Shown: positions 52,592-60,195 of the stretch, piece after piece
Position numbering within the stretch: position 1 is the stretch's first letter
How the letters are laid out: every line of letters starts with the position of its first letter
DNA from: Paracoccaceae bacterium
Lineage (GTDB): Bacteria; Pseudomonadota; Alphaproteobacteria; Rhodobacterales; Rhodobacteraceae
Direction: 5' to 3'
Assembly: GCA_027489355.1 (NCBI GenBank)
Contig: JAIXZY010000022.1
Span: 1-60,195, forward strand
DNA length: 60,195 nucleotides
Notes under the pieces: generated by a model
What the model was told of the DNA's origin: nothing
What the model saw: only the letters and a program-made list of their open reading frames with translations
Databases searched by the model: none
Translations under genes and position numbers: made by a program

Positions 52592-53329
52592 ATGGGGCTG
52601 AGCGACGCGCGCGCGAGCAGCCGCTCGGGGCCCGTGGCCGGCCCCGGCGTGGGCCGCCATCTGCTGATCGTCGACGACGACGACCGCATCCGCGAACTGA
52701 TCAAGGAGTTCCTTGGCCGCGAGGGATATCGCGTCACCGGCGCCGCCCACGCCGCTGCCGCGCGCCGCCTGATGGAGCTGATCGAGTTCGATCTGGTGGT
52801 GCTGGACGTCATGATGCCCGGCGAGAGCGGTCTGGACCTGACCACCTGGGTCCGCGGCAAGGCCGAGACGTCGAAGACGCCGGTCCTGCTTCTGACCGCG
52901 CGGGGCGAGCCCAACGACCGGATCGAAGGCCTGTCACGGGGGGCCGACGACTACATGTCCAAGCCCTTTGAGCCGCGTGAGCTGGCGCTGAGGGTCGAGG
53001 CCATCCTGCGCCGGACCGGGGGCAAGCCCCTGACTCCGCGCGAGATCCGCATGGGGGACGCGGTGTTCGACATGGAGCGGCTGGAGCTGTCGCGCGGCGG
53101 TGCCCTGCAACGGCTCACCGAGGCCGAGGCCCAGCTGCTCAAGACCCTGGCCATTCACGCCCATGCGCCGGTGGAACGCATCAGCCTGTCGCCCGACACG
53201 GCCGACATCACGGGCCGGGCCGTGGACGTCCAGGTCACCCGTCTGCGCCGCAAGCTGGAGGCCGACCCCAAGAACCCGCGCTATCTGCAGACCGTGCGGG
53301 GCGTCGGCTACATGCTGGCCCCGGACTGA
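52592..53329 (+). CDS. OmpR-family response regulator
   Basis: A 245-residue regulator: receiver domain with acidic pair VDDDDR, phosphoacceptor in LVVLDVMMPGESGLD and KPFEPRE Lys region, then a winged-helix DNA-binding domain (TEAEAQLLKTLAIHAHAPVE; DVQVTRLRRKLEADPKNPRY). An N-terminal extension of about 20 residues precedes the receiver, so the start could be internal. Followed four bases later by its histidine kinase. Similar ilvE-linked regulators are called PetR in related species; signal unknown. Confidence 0.92.
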   Translation: MGLSDARASSRSGPVAGPGVGRHLLIVDDDDRIRELIKEFLGREGYRVTGAAHAAAARRLMELIEFDLVVLDVMMPGESGLDLTTWVRGKAETSKTPVLLLTARGEPNDRIEGLSRGADDYMSKPFEPRELALRVEAILRRTGGKPLTPREIRMGDAVFDMERLELSRGGALQRLTEAEAQLLKTLAIHAHAPVERISLSPDTADITGRAVDVQVTRLRRKLEADPKNPRYLQTVRGVGYMLAPD

Positions 53330-53333
53330 CCCG

Positions 53334-54677
53334 ATGAAGCTGGTGCCGCCCGCCCTGTGGAAGCGGTTGCTGAAGCGCAGGCTGCCCACCAGCCTGTGGG
53401 GGCGGTCGCTGCTGATCATCGTCCTGCCGGTCACCATCATGCAGGTGGCAGTCACCTGGGGCTTCTTCGACGCCCACTGGCAGACGGTGAACGCCCGCCT
53501 GTCCGAAGGCCTGGCCGGCGATGTGGCCTGGGCGTCGGAGACCTGGCGCGGCAACCCCACGCCCGAGGGTCTGGAGGACCTGGCGGAGCGGGCCGAGCGG
53601 AACATGTCCCTGTCGGTTGCCTTTCAGGAAGACCGCGTCCTCCCCGCGGAGCGCCGCCGCGGACCGATAGGCGTCGTCGATCGCTCACTGGAGGGGGCCC
53701 TGGCGGCCAAGCTGGACCAGCCCTTCTGGTTCGACACCACCCGCTACCCCGCCTACGTCGACATCCAGGTCCAGCAGGCGGGCGGCGTCCTGCGGATCAT
53801 CGCGCCGCGTGAGCGGGCGGTGGCCACCCAGGCGCACATCTTCGTGGTCTGGTTGCTGGCCGCGACAGCCCTGCTGATGACCATCGCCATCCTGTTCATC
53901 CGCAACCAGGTGCGCGCCATCGAACGTCTCGCCGACGCCGCCGAGGCCTTCGGTCGCGGCGAGAGCCAGGAACGGTTCAAGCCGCACGGCGCGCGCGAGG
54001 TGCGGGCGGCAGCCCAGGCCTTTATGGCGATGCGCGAACGGATCCAGCGCCATATCGAACAACGCACGGCCTTGCTGGCCTCGGTCAGCCACGACCTGCG
54101 AACGCCCCTGACCCGTCTCCGGCTCGAACTGGCGCTGGCCCCGCCGTTCAAACGGGCCGCCGCCATGAAGGGCGACCTCGACGAGATGGAGCATATGATC
54201 GACGAGTATCTGGCCTTCGCCCGCGGCGAGGCCGGAGAGGGGGCGCAGTCCCTGTCCGTCGCCGCCCTTCTGGCCCAGGCCGGCGAGGACGTCCGCCGTT
54301 CGGGCGCGACGGTTCAGGTCGAGGCGCCCGACGGTCTGACCGCCGTCGTGCGGCCCCTGGCCTTTCGCCGCGCCCTGTCAAACCTCGCCGACAACGCCGC
54401 CGCCCATGGCGAGACCGTGCGACTGAGCGCCCGCCTTCTGCCCTCCGGAGGGTTGGAGATCGCCGTGGAAGATGACGGCCCGGGCATTCCCGAGGACCTC
54501 CATGAGGAAGCCTTCCGGCCCTTCTCGCGGCTCGACCCCTCGCGCAATCAGAACCGCAAGGGCGTGGGCCTCGGTCTCGCCATCGCCCGCGACGTGGCGC
54601 GCGGGCACGGCGGCGACATCACCCTGGACCGCAGCCCCCTGGGCGGCCTGAAGGCCTCGCTGCGCCTGCCCGGCTGA
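53334..54677 (+). CDS. Sensor histidine kinase
   Basis: A 447-residue EnvZ-like kinase: two helices (about 21-43 and 165-190) flanking a periplasmic domain, a HAMP linker, the phosphorylated His in LLASVSHDLRTPLTRLRLEL, and an ATPase domain with NLADNAAAHG, VEDDGPGIPEDL and GVGLGLAIARDVARGHGGD. Partner of the preceding response regulator. ATG 53334 is at the start of the basic N-terminus; upstream codons are an alternate frame of the regulator gene. Confidence 0.93.
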   Translation: MKLVPPALWKRLLKRRLPTSLWGRSLLIIVLPVTIMQVAVTWGFFDAHWQTVNARLSEGLAGDVAWASETWRGNPTPEGLEDLAERAERNMSLSVAFQEDRVLPAERRRGPIGVVDRSLEGALAAKLDQPFWFDTTRYPAYVDIQVQQAGGVLRIIAPRERAVATQAHIFVVWLLAATALLMTIAILFIRNQVRAIERLADAAEAFGRGESQERFKPHGAREVRAAAQAFMAMRERIQRHIEQRTALLASVSHDLRTPLTRLRLELALAPPFKRAAAMKGDLDEMEHMIDEYLAFARGEAGEGAQSLSVAALLAQAGEDVRRSGATVQVEAPDGLTAVVRPLAFRRALSNLADNAAAHGETVRLSARLLPSGGLEIAVEDDGPGIPEDLHEEAFRPFSRLDPSRNQNRKGVGLGLAIARDVARGHGGDITLDRSPLGGLKASLRLPG

Positions 54678-54739
54678 CCCCCTTCAAATTCCCGCCAGAA
54701 GAGAGCATGTTTGGCGTCCTGACCGCAAAGGATGCCGCC

Positions 54740-55222
54740 ATGCGCCGTACAGCCTTTCTCGCGTCCCTCGCCGCCGTCGCCGCCCTCGCCGGCGCTGCCC
54801 AGGCACAGACCGTCACTGTGGAACTCGGCGGCGAGCTCCGTCGCAATGCCCTCGACTACGGCGTCCAGGACGTGGAGCGCCAGGCCGATCGCCTCGGCGA
54901 GGTCGTGGAGCGCGCCCTGAGCCGCGACGCCCGTTTCGCGGGCGCGACCGTCAAACTGGTGCTGCTGGATGTCCGCCCGAACCGCCCCACCTTCAAACAG
55001 CTGACCGACAGGCCCGGGCTGGACTTCCACCGCAGCGTCTCCATCGGCGGGGCGGAGATCGAAGGCGAGGTCATCCTGGCTGATGGCACGGTCCAGCCGA
55101 TCCGACGCTATGACTGGTACAGCCACTCGATCTCGGAAGTCATGGGCTTCGGTACCTGGCAGGACGCCGAGCGCGCCTATTCGCGGTTCGCGACAGGCCT
55201 GACCTCGGGTCGGCTGCTCTAA
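54740..55222 (+). CDS. Hypothetical exported protein
   Basis: A 160-residue protein with signal peptide (to A-Q-A-Q, about 23 residues) and a soluble domain: VTVELGGELRRNALDYGVQD, FAGATVKLVLLDVRPNRPTF and SISEVMGFGTWQDAERAYSR. No family recognised. AAAGGA seven bases before ATG 54740 supports that start over one at 54707. It follows the kinase by 62 bases. Its stop overlaps the convergent proC stop by four bases. Confidence 0.65.
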   Translation: MRRTAFLASLAAVAALAGAAQAQTVTVELGGELRRNALDYGVQDVERQADRLGEVVERALSRDARFAGATVKLVLLDVRPNRPTFKQLTDRPGLDFHRSVSIGGAEIEGEVILADGTVQPIRRYDWYSHSISEVMGFGTWQDAERAYSRFATGLTSGRLL

Positions 55223-56007
55223 CCGAGTTCACCGGCCCGTCTGATCGCCGCGCCGATCGCCGCCTGCGCGGCCGCGTCCATATGGGCGGCCGAGGCGTCC
55301 AGTCCCGCCCGGGTCGTGCCGCCGGGCGAGGCGACACGGTCGATCAACTGTTCCAGCGTATCCTCGCCCGCAATCCCCGAAGCGGCAGAGCGAAGGGCAC
55401 CCCGCGCCAGGGCCGTCGCTGCCGCCTCGGACAACCCGTGAGCGGTGCCCGCCCGGGCCAGGGCCTGAACCAGGGTCAGAATGAAGGCCGGGGCCGATCC
55501 CGCCGTGGCGGTCGCGGCATCCATCAGGGCCTCGTCATCCAGATCCACGAGCTGGGCCAGCCGGGCGAACAGGGCATGTCCCATGGCCCGACCGGCATGG
55601 GTCGCGGCCCAGATGGCGGCCACGCCCTCGCCGCGGGCGACGCCCGTGGTGGGCATCACCCGGGCCACGGGCCGGTCCAGCGCGTCCGCCAGGTCGACGG
55701 CACGCACGCCGGCCATCAGGGACACGAGGACAGCGTCATCCGCGAGTCGGCCTGCCAGCGGCGCGACGGCGGTCCTCCATCCGCCAGGCTTGACCGCCAG
55801 AACCACGGAGCCGGCCGCGTCCAGGGTGCCCATTTCCGGATTGACCCGGGCCCCCGCCGCGCGCGCAGCCTGGGCCCCGGGCGTGTCGGACCGGGTCAGG
55901 ATGATCAGATCTGCGGCGGTCACGGGGCCGCACCGCAGCCAGCCCTCGACCAGGGCAGAGCCCAGTCGCCCGCAGCCGACGAGGACCACGGGTCGGGCGA
56001 CGGCCAT
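55219..56007 (-). CDS. proC: Pyrroline-5-carboxylate reductase
   Basis: A 262-residue protein with Rossmann motif VGCGRLGSALVEG, VVLAVKPGGW, LMAGVRAVDLADAL and RVMPTTGVARGEGVAAIWA, then the C-terminal dimer domain (LSEAAATALARGALRSAA; VASPGGTTRAGLDA). It performs the last step of proline synthesis. ATG 56007 overlaps the ybjN stop by one base (TGATG). Confidence 0.93.
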   Translation of the reverse strand: MAVARPVVLVGCGRLGSALVEGWLRCGPVTAADLIILTRSDTPGAQAARAAGARVNPEMGTLDAAGSVVLAVKPGGWRTAVAPLAGRLADDAVLVSLMAGVRAVDLADALDRPVARVMPTTGVARGEGVAAIWAATHAGRAMGHALFARLAQLVDLDDEALMDAATATAGSAPAFILTLVQALARAGTAHGLSEAAATALARGALRSAASGIAGEDTLEQLIDRVASPGGTTRAGLDASAAHMDAAAQAAIGAAIRRAGELG

Positions 56008-56510
56008 CAGGCCGTGCCGACGGTCTCGAACAGGCAGGCGTCGATCGCCTCCTGCGGCTTCTTCATGCCGCCGATCAGGAATTTGAACGCCGGGAAGAAC
56101 CGGTCCGAGGCCTCGACGGCGGCGTCGATCATGGACGCCGCCTGCGCCAGGGTCGGCCGCTCGCCATGCGGCAGGGACAGGGCGTGGCGGAAGACGATCT
56201 CGCCGTCCTCGGCCCACAGTTCGAAATGGCCGATCCAGGTGCGCTGGTTGATCAGGCCGATCAGCTCATGGGTGGCGTTGCGCCGGCTCTTGGCCGCCCG
56301 GATGTCCAGCGCGCAGCATAGTTGCAGGCAGTCGCCCTCGGGCCGCCAGGCAAACCAGAGCTCGTAATCCTTCCAGTCCCCGGCCAGGGCGAAGGCCAGA
56401 TCGCCCTCGTCCGTGCGGTCGAACGGCAGATTTTCGGCGTTCAGCACATGCTCCACGACGTCCAGGGGATCGAAGGGAACATCGACCTCGTCGGGTCTGG
56501 CAGCGTCCAT
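56007..56510 (-). CDS. YbjN domain protein
   Basis: A 167-residue protein with YbjN-type features: helical N-region FDPLDVVEHVLNAENLPFDR, beta stretch DYELWFAWRPEGDCLQLCCA, and IGHFELWAEDGEIVFRHALS. Related proteins assist other proteins as chaperone-like or type III-chaperone-like folds; function unclear. Coupled to proC. Confidence 0.85.
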   Translation of the reverse strand: MDAARPDEVDVPFDPLDVVEHVLNAENLPFDRTDEGDLAFALAGDWKDYELWFAWRPEGDCLQLCCALDIRAAKSRRNATHELIGLINQRTWIGHFELWAEDGEIVFRHALSLPHGERPTLAQAASMIDAAVEASDRFFPAFKFLIGGMKKPQEAIDACLFETVGTA

Positions 56511-56589
56511 CAGGCGTTCCCGATCGTGAGGGGCGACGGGCGCGGATCGCGACCATCGGCAGGACCGTAGGCGTGTGCAGGGATTCGGC

Positions 56590-56901
56590 TCAACCGGCTG
56601 CGTCCCCAGGGGGAACCGTGCCTGTGGACCTTCCCGTTTCAGGCTTCTTTCGTCCGGCAGCGGACGGAGCGGTGGAGCCGGCCCCGGTGCCCTTCAGCGC
56701 CGCGAGTTCCGCTCGCAGTGCAGCGATCTCGGCCTTCAGCGCGTCGAACTCGTCGCGCCGCACCAGATCCAGCTCCGCGACCATACGGTCGGTCTGGGAC
56801 CGCATGGCGGCCTTTGCCTCCTCACCCGCGGCCTGGGCCAGGCCCATGGCGCCGGTGGTCAGCTTGGCGAACTCGTCAAGAAGGGGATTTCGGGTCTGCA
56901 T
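56590..56901 (-). CDS. ubiK: UbiK/BMFP-type accessory factor
   Basis: A 103-residue protein: helix MQTRNPLLDEFAKLTTGAMG with a downstream LDLVRRDEFDALKAEIAALR coiled coil, the BMFP pattern. UbiK assists ubiquinone synthesis and may bind membranes. The C-terminal 35 residues are a flexible Gly/Pro/Ser/Thr tail. Divergent from lgt, about 170 bases apart. Confidence 0.88.
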   Translation of the reverse strand: MQTRNPLLDEFAKLTTGAMGLAQAAGEEAKAAMRSQTDRMVAELDLVRRDEFDALKAEIAALRAELAALKGTGAGSTAPSAAGRKKPETGRSTGTVPPGDAAG

Positions 56902-57073
56902 GATGGCTCTCTCACGGACAGGCTCGGCCGCATCGGTTGCGATAGGGTAAACGAATTCTTGCGGCCATGCGGTGCATCGACCGCAATCGTGACCGGGGGA
57001 AGGCGAAACGGCAGGCGACGCGGGCAGCGTCGCTTGCTAAACGCCGGAAAACGCCGCCCGCGGAGACAGCGCC

Positions 57074-57967
57074 TTGGTCTTTCCCGAGTTCGATCCCGTC
57101 CTGATCAACATCGGTCCCCTGTTCGGGATCGGCCCCCTGCCCATCCGCTGGTATGCTCTGGCCTATGTGGCGGGGCTGGGCCTCGGGTGGTGGTATGCGG
57201 CGCGGCTCATCAAGGCCCCGGCCGCCTGGGCACCGAACCGGCCGCCGCTGAACGCGCTGCAGCTGGACGACCTGATCATGTGGGTGGCGCTGGGCGTCAT
57301 CGGCGGCGGGCGGCTGGGTTACGCCCTGTTCTACAAGCCGGAGCTCTATGCCCAGCTGTTCACCGGGCCGGACAACCTGGCCCTGTTGAAGCTCTGGGAC
57401 GGGGGCATGTCCTTCCATGGCGGCCTGATCGGGGTCTGCCTGGCCATCTTCCTGCATTCGCGATCGATCAAGGCCCCGCTGCTGAGCGTGGGAGACCTGG
57501 TCGCGCCGGCGGTGCCGATCGGCCTGTTCTTCGGCCGCATGGCCAATTTCATCAACGGCGAGCTGTGGGGCCGCACCACGGACGTGCCGTGGGGCGTGCG
57601 CTTCTGCAACCAGACGATCATGGACGCCTATGGCTTCTGCCCCGCAGGCGATGTGCCGCGCCATCCCAGCCAGCTTTATGAGGCGGCCCTGGAGGGTCTG
57701 CTCCTTTTCGCCATCCTGTGGTTCGCGGTGTGGAAATGGCGACTGCTGTCCAAACCGGGCTATGCGACCGGCATCTTCCTGCTGGGCTACGGACTCAGCC
57801 GGGCGATTCTCGAGACGGTGCGCGAGCCCGATGCGCACATGCCCGAAGCCCTGCAGGGCACAGTGACCATGGGCATGCTGCTGTCCATTCCCATGATCCT
57901 GATCGGCGCCTGGCTGATTCATCGCGCGCGCAGCCGCCCGCCCGTGGTCGCTCCGGCCGAGGCCTGA
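57074..57967 (+). CDS. lgt: Prolipoprotein diacylglyceryl transferase
   Basis: A 297-residue inner-membrane enzyme with about seven helices. Signature segments are PIRWYALAYVAGL, GGGRLGYALFY, MSFHGGLIGV and RMANFINGELWGR, the latter the Lgt family signature. It attaches diacylglycerol to the lipobox Cys of lipoproteins such as HfaB and the beta-lactamase here. Start TTG 57074 is preceded by GGAGAC six bases upstream. The next gene overlaps by one base. Confidence 0.96.
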   Translation: MVFPEFDPVLINIGPLFGIGPLPIRWYALAYVAGLGLGWWYAARLIKAPAAWAPNRPPLNALQLDDLIMWVALGVIGGGRLGYALFYKPELYAQLFTGPDNLALLKLWDGGMSFHGGLIGVCLAIFLHSRSIKAPLLSVGDLVAPAVPIGLFFGRMANFINGELWGRTTDVPWGVRFCNQTIMDAYGFCPAGDVPRHPSQLYEAALEGLLLFAILWFAVWKWRLLSKPGYATGIFLLGYGLSRAILETVREPDAHMPEALQGTVTMGMLLSIPMILIGAWLIHRARSRPPVVAPAEA

Positions 57968-59046
57968 TGCCCGAGACGCTGAAGTCCCGGCTGGCGCGCG
58001 AGATCGCCCTGACCGGCCCGATGACAGTGGCGGAGTTTGTGACCCGCTGCCTGCACGACCCTCGGGGCGGCTACTATGCGACACGCCCGGCACTGGGCGA
58101 GGGCGGTGACTTCATCACCGCGCCCCTCGTCAGCCAGATGTTCGGCGAGCTGATCGGTTTGTGGGCGGTGGAGACCTGGCGACGGCTGGGCGCGCCCGAG
58201 CGTCTTCGGCTCGTCGAGGTTGGACCGGGCGACGGCACACTGATGGCCGATGCGCTCCGCGCCGCCCGTGTCGATCCGGGCTTTCTGGAAGCCGTCGATC
58301 TGATCCTGATCGAGCCCAGCGGCCCCCTGAGACAGGTTCAGGCCCGCACCCTGGCCGAGGCCGACGTTCCGCCGCGCTGGGTGGCCGACCTTGGGAGGGT
58401 TGAGACCGACGCACCGATCGTCCTGATCGCCAACGAAGTCCTGGACTGCCTGCCCGCCCGCCAGTTCGTGCGCACGGCCGAGGCGTGGACCGAGCGCTGC
58501 GTCACGGTCGATACGGCGGGCGACCTGATCTGGGCCCTGTCGCCGATCACCGGCGGTTTCCGCCGTCCCGACTTCGCGGTGGCCGAGGGTCAGACCGTCG
58601 AGATCTCGGCGGCCCAGGCCGGGTTCGGTCATGCCTTGGGCGTGCTGATGGCCCGGGCCTCGGGCGCCGCCCTGCTGATCGACTACGGGCGCGAGCGACC
58701 CGGTCCGGGCGATACGCTGCAGGCCCTGTCGCGCCATGCCAGGGTCGACCCCCTGGCCGAGCCGGGGGCCGCTGACGTGACCCAGTGGGCCGACTTTCCT
58801 GCCGTCCTGGAGGCCGCCCTTCATGCCGGAGCCGACGTCACGGGCTGCCTCGGTCAGGGTGAATTCCTGCGCCGTCTCGGCATAGAGTCGCGCGCTGAGC
58901 GCCTGACCGCCGGCCGGCCCGAGGCCGCGCCCGTCGTCGCCCGCCAACTGGCCCGGCTGACCGCGCCCGACCAGATGGGCGAGCTGTTCAAGGCCTGCGC
59001 CGTCTTCGCCCCGCGCAGCCTCGCCGTGCCGGGATTCGAGGCCTGA
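57967..59046 (+). CDS. MidA/NDUFAF7-like SAM methyltransferase
   Basis: A 359-residue methyltransferase of the COG1565/MidA type: MTVAEFVTRCLHDPRGGYYA, FITAPLVSQMFGELIGLWAV and the SAM-binding LVEVGPGDGTLMADALRA are family hallmarks; IANEVLDCLPARQFV and ALLIDYGRERPGPGDTLQAL follow. The mitochondrial member methylates a complex I subunit; the bacterial target is likely similar but unproven. ATG 57967 overlaps the lgt stop (TGATG). Confidence 0.92.
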   Translation: MPETLKSRLAREIALTGPMTVAEFVTRCLHDPRGGYYATRPALGEGGDFITAPLVSQMFGELIGLWAVETWRRLGAPERLRLVEVGPGDGTLMADALRAARVDPGFLEAVDLILIEPSGPLRQVQARTLAEADVPPRWVADLGRVETDAPIVLIANEVLDCLPARQFVRTAEAWTERCVTVDTAGDLIWALSPITGGFRRPDFAVAEGQTVEISAAQAGFGHALGVLMARASGAALLIDYGRERPGPGDTLQALSRHARVDPLAEPGAADVTQWADFPAVLEAALHAGADVTGCLGQGEFLRRLGIESRAERLTAGRPEAAPVVARQLARLTAPDQMGELFKACAVFAPRSLAVPGFEA

Positions 59047-59127
59047 AAAAACCGAGTCCATCGAGTCCACCGAGTCCAATTGGGGAGACCTAACCGATTG
59101 AATTCGCTGATTCCGCAATTCGGACTC
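59046..59127 (-). repeat. Dispersed triple-GANTC element (copy 2)
   Basis: Reading on the minus strand, GACTC occurs three times with a 9-base period (GAGTC on the plus strand at 59054, 59063, 59072), ending in six T residues (the A-run 59046-59051). The core resembles copy 1 at 32714-32744. Two further GANTC sites, GATTC 59109-59113 and GACTC 59123-59127, follow on the plus strand, giving five in about 75 bases. The element begins at the stop codon of the methyltransferase gene. The rest of the gap before pgeF holds nothing I can identify. Confidence 0.6.
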
Positions 59128-59235
59128 TCCCGACCCCGCGTCGACCCGCCACCCGAACCCCCGCAGTCTGCCCCACGCCGACGTCAGATGCGGTCACAGG
59201 TGACCCGCGGGCGCCGGCGCGGGTAAGGTGCGGCC

Positions 59236-60009
59236 ATGACCGTAGCCGTGCCCCTCACCCATCCCCTGCTGGACCTGGCCGGGGTCCGCCACGGCTTCTT
59301 CACGCGCCAGGGCGGCGTCTCGACCGGCCTGTATGAAGGGCTGAACGTCGGCCTCGGCTCGGCCGACGACCCGGCGGCGGTCGTCGAGAACCGGGCGCGC
59401 GTGGCCCGCGCCATGGGCGGAGAGCCCGCCGATCTGGCGACCGCCTACCAGACCCATTCGGCCGACGCCCTGCTGGCCGGAGCCGGCTGGGACGCGGACC
59501 GGCCTGAAGGCGATGCGGTCGTCGCCACCACGCCCGGCGTGATCTGCGGCGTCCTGACTGCCGACTGCGCCCCCATCCTGCTCGCGGACGCCACGGCCGG
59601 GGTCGTCGCCGCCGCCCATGCCGGCTGGAAGGGCGCGCTGGGCGGCATCATTCAGGCCACCGTTGATCTGATGAAGACGGCCGACGCCGACCCCGCCCGC
59701 ATCGTCGCCGTGGTCGGACCTTGCATCGCCCAGGCCAGCTATGAAGTGGACGAGGCTTTTGAGCGCCGCTTTCTGGACGAGGCGCCCGGCAGCGGCCGGT
59801 TCTTCATCCTCGGCGACCGCCCGGAACGCCGTCAGTTCGACCTGCCCGGCTTCGTGCTGTGGCGACTGGAGCAGGCCGGTGTGTGCCAGGCCGAATGGAC
59901 CGGCCATGACACGCGCGCGGACGCGACGCGGTTCTACTCCAACCGCCGCGCCTTCCTGAACGGGGAGCCCGACTTCGGCCGGATGATGAGCGTGATCCGG
60001 CTGGGGTGA
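59236..60009 (+). CDS. pgeF: PgeF/YfiH laccase-like purine nucleosidase or peptidoglycan editing factor
   Basis: A 257-residue protein of the YfiH/DUF152 family: TRQGGVSTGLYEGLNVGLGS near the start, TADCAPILLAD and AAAHAGWKGALGG in the middle, and FYSNRR toward the end; zinc ligands are the His residues of QTHSADALL and AHAGWKG with the Cys in TADC. Family members have been given purine nucleoside and peptidoglycan-editing roles. Confidence 0.93.
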   Translation: MTVAVPLTHPLLDLAGVRHGFFTRQGGVSTGLYEGLNVGLGSADDPAAVVENRARVARAMGGEPADLATAYQTHSADALLAGAGWDADRPEGDAVVATTPGVICGVLTADCAPILLADATAGVVAAAHAGWKGALGGIIQATVDLMKTADADPARIVAVVGPCIAQASYEVDEAFERRFLDEAPGSGRFFILGDRPERRQFDLPGFVLWRLEQAGVCQAEWTGHDTRADATRFYSNRRAFLNGEPDFGRMMSVIRLG

Positions 60010-60010
60010 C

Positions 60011-60195
60011 TCAGCCCGCCATGGCCAGTTGCGGCACGCGCTCGACCTCGCGCCAGGCCTGGGGGGCGGCCAGAAGGGCGCGGACCAGTTTGTTGTTGAT
60101 GGCGTGGCCCGCCTTGACGCCCTCATAGCGGCCCAGCAGGGGCGCACCGAGGACGTAGAGGTCGCCGATGGCGTCCAGCGCCTTGTGGCGCACGA
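60011..60195 (-). CDS. lpxC: UDP-3-O-acyl-N-acetylglucosamine deacetylase, C-terminal part
   Basis: The last 60 or so residues of LpxC, ending at the stop 60011-60013; the 5' part lies to the right of the window. Visible segments are [20 protein letters not shown] (with the conserved His and Asp) and [14 protein letters not shown], the LpxC signature at its C-terminus. It commits the cell to lipid A synthesis. Convergent with pgeF, one base apart. Confidence 0.95.
   Translation of the reverse strand, partial: VRHKALDAIGDLYVLGAPLLGRYEGVKAGHAINNKLVRALLAAPQAWREVERVPQLAMAG

Overview
The window is a high-GC alphaproteobacterial chromosome segment, most likely Caulobacteraceae and probably Brevundimonas or a close relative. 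The evidence is the 5' part of a 16S rRNA gene at the left edge (minus strand), holdfast-anchor genes hfaA-hfaB-hfaD, the Caulobacter-type flagellar operon fliF-fliG-flbE-fliN-flbD, a CtrA-type box (TTTA/TTAA half-sites, 7-base spacer) upstream of fliF, and a SigF/NrsF sigma/anti-sigma pair next to a bufferin operon. Genus assignment is an inference from these markers.

Layout. 0-1 kb: start of an rRNA operon running leftward, with two well-formed promoters and a leader of UUCG-capped hairpins. 1-9 kb: CBS protein, rhomboid protease, hfaABD behind a near-perfect sigma-54 promoter, an M16 metallopeptidase and a proline-rich exported protein. 9-12.6 kb: PAS protein, cation/proton antiporter, gamma-carbonic anhydrase, a probable unannotated terminated transcript, and phoH. 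12.7-16.2 kb: tightly packed isoprenoid operon xseB - tRNA-binding protein - polyprenyl synthase - dxs. 16-21.9 kb: small enzymes (histidine phosphatase, deacetylase-family protein, GNAT, VWA protein, CsbD, Nudix). 21.9-30 kb: flagellar operon fliF-fliG-flbE-fliN-flbD-bla-flhA, with a class A beta-lactamase inserted and coupled to flhA. 30-36 kb: amino-acid dehydrogenase, hydrolase, thioesterase, GST, nucleoside transporter. 36-45.6 kb: a visibly less GC-rich block holding a membrane-anchored spermidine-synthase-like protein and a reduced Flp/Tad pilus operon, whose downstream genes include an exported, extremely lysine-rich protein, a second pilin-like protein, a small exported Cys protein and an HTH protein. 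45.7-48 kb: a secreted caspase-family protein with four beta-rich repeats. 48-51.6 kb: bufferin operon bufA-bufB-bufC-bufD, divergent from sigF-nrsF, both directions carrying a GTAACC-N16-CGNA promoter. 51.6-60.2 kb: ilvE, a two-component system, proC, ybjN, ubiK, lgt, midA-like, pgeF and the 3' end of lpxC.

How the parts work together. Several loci concern the cell surface and attachment (holdfast anchor, flagellum, reduced Flp pilus). The clearest self-contained system is the bufferin locus: bufA encodes a small four-cysteine exported peptide, BufB and BufC would modify the cysteines, BufD is a DoxX membrane protein, and SigF/NrsF would sense metal stress and switch the operon on. The least explained items are the reduced pilus locus with its exported polycation, the beta-lactamase inside the flagellar operon, and a dispersed repeat made of three GANTC (CcrM) sites at 9-bp spacing plus a six-T run, found at two distant places.
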